Assembly: GCA_017629145.1 (NCBI GenBank)
Contig: JAGBXR010000036.1
Location: forward strand, 62,001-126,000
DNA length: 64,000 nucleotides
Reading direction: 5' to 3'
From: Alistipes sp.
GTDB taxonomy: Bacteria; Bacteroidota; Bacteroidia; Bacteroidales; Rikenellaceae
Part shown: in pieces, positions 1 through 7,430 of the stretch
Position numbering within the stretch: the first letter of the stretch is position 1
How the letters are laid out: every line of letters starts with the position of its first letter
Notes under the pieces: model-generated
What the model saw: the letters and a program-made list of their open reading frames with translations, nothing else
What the model was told of the DNA's origin: nothing
Databases searched by the model: none
Position numbers and translations under genes: made by a program

Positions 1-1397
1 ACCACTTTGGTGACTATGGCGTGGGCTTCGCCGCAGACCTTGGCAGGGTGGGACGCCTTACGATGAACACCCACTTCAACAATGACTACGCAGGTGTCGA
101 CGCAGTAATATTCAATAGTCGCGGCGAGCTCAACTGGTGGAATGCACTCGGCACACTACGTCTCGAGAGTACAGTGGGTGAGAGACTTGTGCTTGAGAAT
201 GTGCTTTACGCCTCGATATACGACAACCATCTGCGTCCTACGATCGTAGCCAATAGCTACGACATTCGAGCAGGTGTCGGCGACTATGGTCTCAAAAGCT
301 CGGCAAAGCTCCGACTCGCAAAGCTCAACATCGCAGCAGGTGTCGACTACGCCTTTCGTCGCGTGCGTCCGCAACATATCTTCAACAACGCTGTCGAGGG
401 CGGTGTGCCCATTGTGGAGCAATCATCCGAGGCTGCAATATATGGCTCGGTGCGCTGGGAAGCACATCCCCACCTCAATATCGATGCAGGTCTGCGCCTT
501 TCGCTATTTGCGCACGACAGGGTGTGGGCAATGCCTGAGCCGCGCTTAAGTCTTGAGATACCCATCAACGCCGATGTGCGTCTGTGGGGTGGCTACAACC
601 TTATGACGCAGTATATCCACCTTGTGCCGCAGTCGAATATGTCGTTTGCTACTGACTTCTATCTGTCGAGCAGCGAGTTTGTACCACCACAGCAATCTCA
701 CAACTTCACACTCGGCTATGGCCACCAGACATTGCAGGGTACGTTGCGCTGGTCTGTGGAGCTATACTATCGCTATATGACAAATCTCATCGAGTACAAC
801 TCGGCAATCCTTGATGTGCTTATGGGCACTGGCGAGCAGGAGACGATGCTCTATAGGGGTCGCGGCGAGTCCTATGGCGTGGAGACCTCGCTGGGCTACA
901 TCTCACCGAAGCTCGATGTACAGCTATGTTATACACTCTCGAAGTCGCTTCGCCAGTTCGACGAGATAAACTATGGTGTGGCCTTCCCTGCCAACTCCGA
1001 CCGCCGTCATAGCCTTACTCTTATAGGCTCCTACCGTCCTTCGGAGCGGTGGACACTCGGTGCAACGTTTGCCTATGCTACGGGTGCGCCCTATACCGAG
1101 GCGGTAGCCGTATATCTCGCTGGCAACATCTTCTTGCGCGAGTTTGGCGCATATAACGCTGGCCGACTCCCCGATCTGCACCATTTAGACCTCTCGGCAA
1201 CATACTGGTTTCGCACCAAGAGACTGCAATGTCACGGTATAAACCTCTCGATCTACAACCTATACGCCCACCGCAATCCGTTGATGCTCTCGCTTAAGGT
1301 GGCTGTCGACGAGGAGGGTAAACGTATCGAGATAAGGGAACACCAGCATTTTGTCTACACCATCATTCCGTCCATCAGCTGGACCATAAAGTTTTAG
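1..1397 (+). CDS. TonB-dependent receptor, C-terminal part (5' end outside window)
   Basis: The frame is open from the left edge (first full codon at base 3), so this is the last 465 or so residues of a longer protein. The visible part is a run of alternating aromatic/polar beta strands and ends in Ile-Lys-Phe, as expected for an outer-membrane beta barrel. Segments such as LTLGYGHQ-like and WSVELYYRYM-like strands are typical of the barrel of SusC/CirA-type TonB-dependent receptors. The plug domain and TonB box would lie upstream and are not seen. The next gene starts 3 nt after the stop and is a DUF4249 lipoprotein, a common partner of TonB receptors in Bacteroidetes; together they probably form an outer-membrane uptake pair. 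The substrate cannot be read from the sequence. Confidence 0.85.
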   Translation, partial: HFGDYGVGFAADLGRVGRLTMNTHFNNDYAGVDAVIFNSRGELNWWNALGTLRLESTVGERLVLENVLYASIYDNHLRPTIVANSYDIRAGVGDYGLKSSAKLRLAKLNIAAGVDYAFRRVRPQHIFNNAVEGGVPIVEQSSEAAIYGSVRWEAHPHLNIDAGLRLSLFAHDRVWAMPEPRLSLEIPINADVRLWGGYNLMTQYIHLVPQSNMSFATDFYLSSSEFVPPQQSHNFTLGYGHQTLQGTLRWSVELYYRYMTNLIEYNSAILDVLMGTGEQETMLYRGRGESYGVETSLGYISPKLDVQLCYTLSKSLRQFDEINYGVAFPANSDRRHSLTLIGSYRPSERWTLGATFAYATGAPYTEAVAVYLAGNIFLREFGAYNAGRLPDLHHLDLSATYWFRTKRLQCHGINLSIYNLYAHRNPLMLSLKVAVDEEGKRIEIREHQHFVYTIIPSISWTIKF

Positions 1398-1400
1398 CCT

Positions 1401-2231
1401 ATGAATCGACTCGTATACATACTGCTAACCGCACTCTTTGCCACAGCGTGCATTCGCGATGTCGGGCTTGTGAATCACTTCGAAGAGCGCCTTGTTGTCG
1501 ATGGACGCATCGAGGCAGGGCACAATGCCGTTGTTATGCTCTCGCTCAATAGCGAGTTTAGCGAGGAGTATAGCGAAGAGGAACTTCGTGATATGGTTGT
1601 GCGATGGGCAAAGGTCACGCTATGCTGCGAGGGCGAGGAGGAGGTGCTTATAGGTCGCAGCGACGAGAATTTTCCAACGCAGTATATCTATCGTAGTACA
1701 CATATCATTGGCGAGGTGGGTAAGAGCTACACACTTACGGTGGACTATAGTTCGCAGCGCTGGAGTGCGCAGAGCCATATCCCTGCACCTCTGCAACTTA
1801 CCGACATACGTGTCGAGTCCGTAGATGACCTTCACTATAGCATCACTGCAATACTTCCGCCTTCAGACACGCCCTGTAGCATCGACTGTTCGCTGGATGG
1901 TAGCAGTTACTTTGCCCCCACAATCCTCGGAGTCTATGATGCCTCGGCAGAGTCGCGTCGCATTACGATTAATCCGCCTATCGAGGGCTTCGGCTATAGC
2001 ACACTCTTCGATGGCGAGGATGTTGTGGTGCTGCGTCTCAACACCCTCACACCCTTTGGCTATGAGTACTGGAGTTGCTGGGAGAATAACGTGGTAAACA
2101 ACTTCAATCCTCTCTTTCCAGCGCACGACAACCTCCCCACCAACCTCACGAACAACGCCTTCGGTATATGGTCTGGCTATGGCAGCAGCTACCACTTTGT
2201 GGGCAAACTCTCCGAGGCGGTGCATAACTAG
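1401..2231 (+). CDS. DUF4249 family lipoprotein
   Basis: A 276-residue protein with a lipoprotein signal peptide: a basic start, a hydrophobic stretch and the lipobox Ala-Thr-Ala-Cys with Cys17. The mature part begins with a conserved-looking segment (FEERLVVDGRIE) followed by beta-rich sequence, as in the DUF4249 family. Those proteins are usually encoded directly after a TonB-dependent receptor, which is the arrangement here (3-nt gap). By analogy it is probably a periplasm- or surface-exposed accessory lipoprotein of the transporter. The family has no settled biochemical role, so function is inferred from position. The C-terminus (residues about 220-276) has Asn/Pro-rich sequence common near the end of this family. 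Confidence 0.8.
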   Translation: MNRLVYILLTALFATACIRDVGLVNHFEERLVVDGRIEAGHNAVVMLSLNSEFSEEYSEEELRDMVVRWAKVTLCCEGEEEVLIGRSDENFPTQYIYRSTHIIGEVGKSYTLTVDYSSQRWSAQSHIPAPLQLTDIRVESVDDLHYSITAILPPSDTPCSIDCSLDGSSYFAPTILGVYDASAESRRITINPPIEGFGYSTLFDGEDVVVLRLNTLTPFGYEYWSCWENNVVNNFNPLFPAHDNLPTNLTNNAFGIWSGYGSSYHFVGKLSEAVHN

Positions 2232-2258
2232 CTCTACATTGTACTCCTTCAAACAAAT

Positions 2259-2290
2259 GAGGCTGTCAACAACTCGTTTGACAGCCTCTT
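2259..2290. terminator. Bidirectional intrinsic terminator
   Basis: A perfect 11-bp inverted repeat, GAGGCTGTCAA / TTGACAGCCTC, with an 8-nt loop, lies between the convergent DUF4249 and metallophosphoesterase genes. Short T runs follow on both strands, so it can end both transcripts. Confidence 0.8.
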
Positions 2291-2323
2291 AATGTGTTGA
2301 ATAGTTGCGCTACAGATATTGCC

Positions 2324-3448
2324 TCACATACTCCTTGACATAGGCTTGCAGCTCTGGGGCGTGGCGGCGTGCAGGTCGATGACCACTATTTCGCTATGTG
2401 TGCCAATACGGAAGGGTGGCCCCCACAGCGAGAGGCCGCTCGATACGTAGGCGTGCATACTACCCCACATTCGATAGCCGTAGCTCTGCTTATAGATGGC
2501 ATCCGTAAGCCAGCTTATGGGCCACACCTGGCCACGATGCGTGTGTCCCGAGAGGTGGAGGTCCACGATGCCTGTAGCTGCGCTCTGCTCGATATCATAG
2601 GGTTGGTGGTCGAGCACTACGATGGGTCTCGAGCTGTCGGCCTTGGCTACTAACTCAGCGATGCTCTGTCGCCTGCGGTTGCTGCGGTCGTCGCGGCAGA
2701 GAAGCTCGATGCCGCAGGGTAGCGATACGACGCTGTCGCGAACAAGATGTATGCGAGTTGAGGCGAGGTAGCGCTCCACAGCGCCTATGCCGCTGATGTA
2801 CTCGTGGTTGCCAGCGACCATATATACACCCTCGGGTGCGCGCAGGCGCGAAAACTCGTCGCACATAGCCTCGCGCTCGACAGGTGCGACGCTGTTGTCG
2901 ATAAGGTCGCCCACGATAACCACCACGTCTGCCTCGAGGTCGTTTATCTTGTCGACATAGCGCGCCAGAGTGGGGCGTGTAGTGCCGTAGCCCAGATGCA
3001 CGTCGCTTATGGCCACGATGCGTTGAGGTGTACGAAAATTGCTCTTTTCGACCTCGAGCGAGAGGCGCTCGATGCGTGGTATGCGGTAGTTGATATATCC
3101 GCCAGCAAGAAGCAATATTGTCGCGCCGAGGGCATACCACACCCTGTGGCCGAATGTCGGGAAGATGAGGTGTAGCAGGTCGGCAACGAGTGTCGCAAGC
3201 ACCATATACAGCACAAATACCATCCACACCGAGCCAACCACAAACATCGCTCGCTGCACCGCGTGAGGAAGCTCGGCATCGCGCAGTGCGATAGAGGCAA
3301 AGAGTGCGAAGGCAGCAAGCCAGAAGCCAAGAGTAAAGAGTATCTTACAGAGCGTGTGCATTGGCGCAAGAGCTTGAAGCATACGCAGATAAACATAGAG
3401 GTTACCGCCCACGTATAGCGATAACCCCAATATAAACATCCATTTCAT
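2324..3448 (-). CDS. Membrane-anchored metallophosphoesterase
   Basis: A 374-residue protein. The first 125 residues contain about four membrane segments, followed by a calcineurin-like phosphoesterase domain. Metal-binding motifs are in order: D-V-H at 149-151, G-D-L-I-D at 180-184, G-N-H-E at 213-216, His281, and G-H-T-H at 301-304. This layout matches the YkuE/YaeI group of membrane-linked metallophosphoesterases, some of which act on phospholipid or UDP-sugar pyrophosphates. The actual substrate is not visible here. It is the last gene of a minus-strand run behind pdxJ and the CCA-adding enzyme, 12 nt after the latter. The active site looks complete. Confidence 0.85.
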   Translation of the reverse strand: MKWMFILGLSLYVGGNLYVYLRMLQALAPMHTLCKILFTLGFWLAAFALFASIALRDAELPHAVQRAMFVVGSVWMVFVLYMVLATLVADLLHLIFPTFGHRVWYALGATILLLAGGYINYRIPRIERLSLEVEKSNFRTPQRIVAISDVHLGYGTTRPTLARYVDKINDLEADVVVIVGDLIDNSVAPVEREAMCDEFSRLRAPEGVYMVAGNHEYISGIGAVERYLASTRIHLVRDSVVSLPCGIELLCRDDRSNRRRQSIAELVAKADSSRPIVVLDHQPYDIEQSAATGIVDLHLSGHTHRGQVWPISWLTDAIYKQSYGYRMWGSMHAYVSSGLSLWGPPFRIGTHSEIVVIDLHAATPQSCKPMSRSM

Positions 3449-3460
3449 AACTATCGTTCG

Positions 3461-4861
3461 TTACTTTGGTGCAACAACACCGCGACGTGCTGCCTCCTCC
3501 TCCATCAGGCGGTAGGCCTCGTCGTAGTCGTTGGCGATGACACCATCGAGGATTGCATTTTTGATGACCTCCTTAATCTCGCCCACGATGCTCGATGGTG
3601 GTAGATTGTAGGTCTTCATAATGATGTCGCCCGTGATAGGTGGTTGGAAGTTGCGCACGCGGTCACGCTCCTCCAGGTCGCGCATCTTCTCGCGTACGAG
3701 CTCGAAATTGCGCAGATAGAGTTTCACTTTATTGTCATTTCCCGAGGTGATGTCGGCCTCGCAGAGCATCATCAGCTTCTCGATATCGTCACCCGCCTCG
3801 AAGAGCAGACGGCGCACCGCCGAATCCGATACCATATCCTCGGAGAGGACTATGGGGCGCATATGTAGGAATACCATCTTCTGCACAAAGCGCATAGAGT
3901 CGCCCAACGGCAGCTTCAGACGGCGGAATATCTGTGGTACGAGCTTCGAGCCTACAGCCTCGTGCTGGTGGAAGGTCCAACCCGTAGCGTTGTCGTAGGC
4001 CTTGGTCTGTGGCTTGCCTATGTCGTGGAGCAGTGCTGCCCAGCGCAGCCACAAATCGTCGCTTCGCTTGGCTAAGTTGTCCAGCACCTTGAGCGTATGC
4101 TGGAAGTTGTCCTTGTGTGCGTGCTTGCCGCGACGCTCCACACCTGCCATACGCTCCAGCTCGGGAAGCACATACTTCAATAGTCCCGACGACTGCATAA
4201 GGCCGAGGCCGATAGATGGTACGGGCGATGCCATTATCTTGTTGAGTTCCACGATGATACGCTCCTTCGACACGATCTGTATACGGTTGGCCTGGGCGCG
4301 TATTCCTTCGAACGTCTCGTCGTCGATGTCAAATCCGAGCTGCGATGCGAATCTCACAGCGCGCATCATACGCAGTGGGTCGTCCGAGAATGTGCGCTCG
4401 GGCTCACAGGGGGTGCGAATTATACAATCCTCCAGGTCGTACATACCCTCGAAGGGGTCTACCAACTCGCCAAACGTCGCGCCATTAAGCGACCACGCCA
4501 TAGCATTTATCGTGAAATCGCGGCGGCGCTGGTCATCCTCCAGTGTGCCTGGCTCGACCTGTGGGTTGCGCGATTCGGGGGTGTAGCTCTCGCGACGTGC
4601 TCCCACGAACTCCACCTCGGTGCCTCGCCACTTGAGCATCGCTGTGCCGTAGTTGCGGAATACCGAGACCTTGGCGCCGCCTAACTCGCGTGCCAGCTCC
4701 TCGGCAACCTCGACACCGCTGCCCACGACCACAACGTCGATATCGGTCGAGGGTCGGTGCAGATAGTAATCGCGCACATAACCACCAACCACATAGGCCT
4801 CTACACCCATACGGTCGACGACGTTGCGTATATGTTCAAATATCGGTTTTCGAAGTGGCAT
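3461..4861 (-). CDS. cca: CCA-adding tRNA nucleotidyltransferase with HD domain
   Basis: A 466-residue class II polymerase-beta-type nucleotidyltransferase that adds or repairs the CCA end of tRNAs. The N-terminus carries GGYVRD (26-31) and the metal-binding D-I-D (40-42). A second conserved motif, RRRDFTINAMA, follows near residue 110. The tRNA-binding helical region comes next, and an HD domain (LLHDIGKP, about residue 280) is present in many bacterial CCA enzymes. Length fits Bacteroidetes members. The start codon overlaps the last base of the pdxJ stop by 1 nt, so the two are translationally coupled. Some relatives add poly(A) or only part of CCA; in this phylum the CCA role is the likelier one. 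Confidence 0.9.
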   Translation of the reverse strand: MPLRKPIFEHIRNVVDRMGVEAYVVGGYVRDYYLHRPSTDIDVVVVGSGVEVAEELARELGGAKVSVFRNYGTAMLKWRGTEVEFVGARRESYTPESRNPQVEPGTLEDDQRRRDFTINAMAWSLNGATFGELVDPFEGMYDLEDCIIRTPCEPERTFSDDPLRMMRAVRFASQLGFDIDDETFEGIRAQANRIQIVSKERIIVELNKIMASPVPSIGLGLMQSSGLLKYVLPELERMAGVERRGKHAHKDNFQHTLKVLDNLAKRSDDLWLRWAALLHDIGKPQTKAYDNATGWTFHQHEAVGSKLVPQIFRRLKLPLGDSMRFVQKMVFLHMRPIVLSEDMVSDSAVRRLLFEAGDDIEKLMMLCEADITSGNDNKVKLYLRNFELVREKMRDLEERDRVRNFQPPITGDIIMKTYNLPPSSIVGEIKEVIKNAILDGVIANDYDEAYRLMEEEAARRGVVAPK

Positions 4862-5601
4862 TACTCCTTTGTTTCTGTGTTATGAGCCTTGCTGATGCAC
4901 TCCTGATACTTGGCTACAGTAGCCTCGAGACCCCAGTACAAGGCGTCGCTGATGAGGGCGTGGCCGATAGATACCTCGTCAACCCAAGGTATGCGCTCGA
5001 TGAAGTACTGCAAGTTCTCGGTGCTGAGGTCGTGACCTGCGTTGAGGCCAAGACCCACGCGGCGCGCCTCTTCGGCAGCTGCTATGTAGGGCGCGATAGC
5101 CGCCTCGCGGTCGGCAGCATAGCCCGAGGCATAAGCCTCGGTGTAGAGCTCCACACGATCCGCACCACACTCCTTGGCTGCGGTGACCATCTCGACAACG
5201 GGGTCAACAAATATCGATACGCGGATGCCAGCCTTGTGGAAGCGGTCGGCCAAGGCGCGGAGATAGTCGCGATAGCGAACGGTATCCCAGCCTGCCGACG
5301 AGGTGATAGCATCCTCGGCATCGGGTACGAGTGTAACCTGTGCTGGGCGCACCTCCTCGACGAGCTCACAGAAGCTCTCGATAGGGTTACCCTCGACGTT
5401 GAGCTCGGTGGCGATGTGAGCCTTCAGGTCGCGCACATCCGAGTAGCGGATATGGCGTGCATCGGGGCGTGGATGTACAGTAATTCCGTCGGCACCAAAG
5501 CCCTCGATGTCGAGTGCCGCCTTGAGAAGGTTGGGCACATTTCCGCCGCGCGAATTGCGCACGACGGCAATCTTATTGATATTAACGCTTAATTTTGTCA
5601 T
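4861..5601 (-). CDS. pdxJ: Pyridoxine 5'-phosphate synthase
   Basis: A 246-residue TIM-barrel enzyme of the DXP-dependent vitamin B6 pathway. It condenses 1-deoxy-D-xylulose 5-phosphate with 3-amino-2-oxopropyl phosphate to give pyridoxine 5'-phosphate in the cytoplasm. Recognisable family segments are [17 protein letters not shown] at the N-terminus, the phosphate/substrate loop around [15 protein letters not shown], the catalytic-Glu region NVEGNP, and the C-terminal GLNAGHDLS and [10 protein letters not shown]. Length is close to the usual 240. It heads a minus-strand run with cca and the phosphoesterase. Dxs, which makes its DXP substrate, is also encoded in this window (31.3 kb). Confidence 0.95.
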   Translation of the reverse strand: MTKLSVNINKIAVVRNSRGGNVPNLLKAALDIEGFGADGITVHPRPDARHIRYSDVRDLKAHIATELNVEGNPIESFCELVEEVRPAQVTLVPDAEDAITSSAGWDTVRYRDYLRALADRFHKAGIRVSIFVDPVVEMVTAAKECGADRVELYTEAYASGYAADREAAIAPYIAAAEEARRVGLGLNAGHDLSTENLQYFIERIPWVDEVSIGHALISDALYWGLEATVAKYQECISKAHNTETKE

Positions 5602-5610
5602 AATTTTCTA

Positions 5611-5632
5611 TATCTTTGCAAAAGCAAAGTTA
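5611..5632. promoter_or_regulatory. Overlapping divergent promoters of pdxJ and nadK
   Basis: Two Bacteroidetes -7 boxes face opposite ways within 22 bp: TATCTTTG on plus (5611-5618, for nadK) and TAACTTTG on minus (5632-5625, for pdxJ). Each predicted start site falls inside the other promoter's -7 box, so both can hardly be open at once. A minus-strand TTG (5656-5654) at 21-nt spacing could be the pdxJ -33 element and would overlap the nadK start codon. The nadK -33 match is poor. Confidence 0.65.
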
Positions 5633-5655
5633 CGATTTTTTTTCATTCTATAGCA

Positions 5656-6543
5656 ATGAACATAATACTTTTTTCGCGCAAACAGGTAAACCACCGCGCC
5701 GAACAACTCGAAACCATACTCTCGTCTATCGAGCGTTTGGGTCTCGACTACTGCATAAATGAGGATTTTGCAAACGATATCGAGGCTCTTACTCAACGAG
5801 TTATAGCTGCGGAGTGTCGCTATGACGAGTTTCCTGCAAACGCCGACAACAGCGTGCTTGTGACAGTTGGTGGCGATGGCACACTTCTCGATGCTGTGGG
5901 TCGTCTCCAAGGTCGTCAGCTCCCCGTTGTGGGCATCAACTGTGGCCGTCTGGGCTATCTTACGGCCGACGATGGTCGCGGCATTGCGCAGCTCTTCGAC
6001 CGCCTTGTTGCCAAAGAGCTCTGCTTCGAGCCACGACAGATGCTTCGTGTGTCGTTCCCGTCGCTCGACGAGAGTGGTAAGACTATCTGCGAGGAGACCC
6101 TCGCGCTCAACGAGGTGACCATCCACCGCCACGGTGCAACGATGATCTCGGTCGAGGCTCTCATCAACGACAAAACCATTGCCACATATCACGGCGATGG
6201 CCTCATAATCTCCACACCTACAGGCTCTACGGCATACTCGCTCAGCGTCGGCGGCCCTGTTGTCGACCCTATGTGCCGCTGCTTTGTGCTCTCGCCACTC
6301 GCGCCGCACAACCTCACGATGCGTCCTGTCGTTGTGCCCGACAACGTGAGCATTAGGTTGCAGCTCAACGCACGTGGTGGCAATACATTCCTATCGGCCG
6401 ACAACCGCACCTACACCCTCGCCGACAAGGCGCGTATCGTGGTGCAACCTGCCGAGCAGCAACTTATTTTGGCTACGCCACATAATAATACTTTCTACGA
6501 CACGTTAAGAGAGAAGATGATGTGGGGCGTGGATAAACGCTAA
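5656..6543 (+). CDS. nadK: NAD kinase
   Basis: A 295-residue ATP-NAD kinase that makes NADP+ from NAD+ in the cytoplasm. The hallmark G-G-D-G-T motif is at 72-76, followed by GINCGRLGYL. The NAD-binding segment NEVTIHRHG and the GDGLIISTPTGSTAYSLS region, both diagnostic of the family, come later. The start codon gives a normal N-terminus (MNIILFSRK). It is divergent from pdxJ, sharing an overlapping promoter, and is followed by a 142-nt gap before uppS. No anomaly seen. Confidence 0.95.
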   Translation: MNIILFSRKQVNHRAEQLETILSSIERLGLDYCINEDFANDIEALTQRVIAAECRYDEFPANADNSVLVTVGGDGTLLDAVGRLQGRQLPVVGINCGRLGYLTADDGRGIAQLFDRLVAKELCFEPRQMLRVSFPSLDESGKTICEETLALNEVTIHRHGATMISVEALINDKTIATYHGDGLIISTPTGSTAYSLSVGGPVVDPMCRCFVLSPLAPHNLTMRPVVVPDNVSIRLQLNARGGNTFLSADNRTYTLADKARIVVQPAEQQLILATPHNNTFYDTLREKMMWGVDKR

Positions 6544-6644
6544 TTGCCGCATCATAAGCCTGAATATTAGCGGTTTAACGCCTCATAAGATATCCGATAC
6601 GACTCAACCTTCGCAGCTTTTCACTACGTGAACTTGCCGATAGA

Positions 6645-6676
6645 GTTGTGATTGTGGATTTTATTGCTTACATTTG
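6645..6676 (+). promoter_or_regulatory. Promoter of uppS-bamA
   Basis: The -7 box TACATTTG is at 6669-6676, with a TTG near 6645 as a possible -33. The predicted start is about 6683, only a few bases before the uppS ATG at 6686, so the message may be nearly leaderless. Confidence 0.5.
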
Positions 6677-6685
6677 CAAGTTATT

Positions 6686-7399
6686 ATGAACAAAAAGTCG
6701 ATACCTCAACATATCGCCATCATTATGGATGGTAACGGCCGCTGGGCCAAGATGCGCGGTAAGGAGCGCTACGAAGGTCATATCGCTGGCGTGGAGTCGG
6801 TGCGTGCTGTGGTGCGCGCAGCGGTGAAGCACGGTGTTAGCTGGCTCACGTTGTATGCCTTCTCTACCGAGAACTGGGGCCGACCAACCGAGGAGGTGGA
6901 GGCCATTATGGAGCTCTTCTGCCGTACGGTTGTGGGCGAGGCTCCGGAGCTCTGCCGTCAGGGTGTGAGGGTAAAGATTATGGGCGAGAAGGAGCGTTTC
7001 TCGGCGAAGGTCCTCGAGATGATTGGCCGTATCGAAGATGAGACAGCTTCGGGCGATCGTCTCACGTTGGTACTGGCGTTCAACTACTCGGCACGTCGCG
7101 AGATGATACTCGCCGCGCAGCAGCTTGCGCGCGAGGTGGCCGAGGGTAACATCACGGCCGATGCCATCGACGAGGCTATGTTCAGCGAGCGACTTATGAC
7201 GCGCTCTATTCCCGATCCCGACTTCATAATACGCACCAGTGGCGAGTGCCGCTTGAGCAACTTCCTGCTTTGGCAGGCATCCTATGCCGAGTTCTACTTC
7301 CCCGAGACGCTTTGGCCCGACTTTGGCGAGGAGGCCTTCGCCGATGCGCTGGAGGTATATGCCCGACGTGACCGCCGCTTCGGATTAGTAACAGAATAG
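6686..7399 (+). CDS. uppS: Isoprenyl transferase (undecaprenyl diphosphate synthase)
   Basis: A 237-residue cis-prenyltransferase that extends farnesyl diphosphate with isopentenyl diphosphate to make the undecaprenyl carrier for cell-wall and surface glycans. The catalytic D15 lies in IIMDGNGRWA; the LTLYAFSTENWGRP segment and the C-terminal RTSGECRLSNFLLWQ and ELYF-like region are also family hallmarks. An in-frame TTG at 6674 would add four residues, but it falls inside the promoter -7 box, so the ATG at 6686 is chosen. bamA starts about 30 nt downstream; uppS-bamA-skp is a common arrangement in this order and links lipid-carrier supply with outer-membrane assembly. Confidence 0.93.
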   Translation: MNKKSIPQHIAIIMDGNGRWAKMRGKERYEGHIAGVESVRAVVRAAVKHGVSWLTLYAFSTENWGRPTEEVEAIMELFCRTVVGEAPELCRQGVRVKIMGEKERFSAKVLEMIGRIEDETASGDRLTLVLAFNYSARREMILAAQQLAREVAEGNITADAIDEAMFSERLMTRSIPDPDFIIRTSGECRLSNFLLWQASYAEFYFPETLWPDFGEEAFADALEVYARRDRRFGLVTE

Positions 7400-7430
7400 C
7401 AACAACAAACACCTCGACAGAGTGAGAGTG

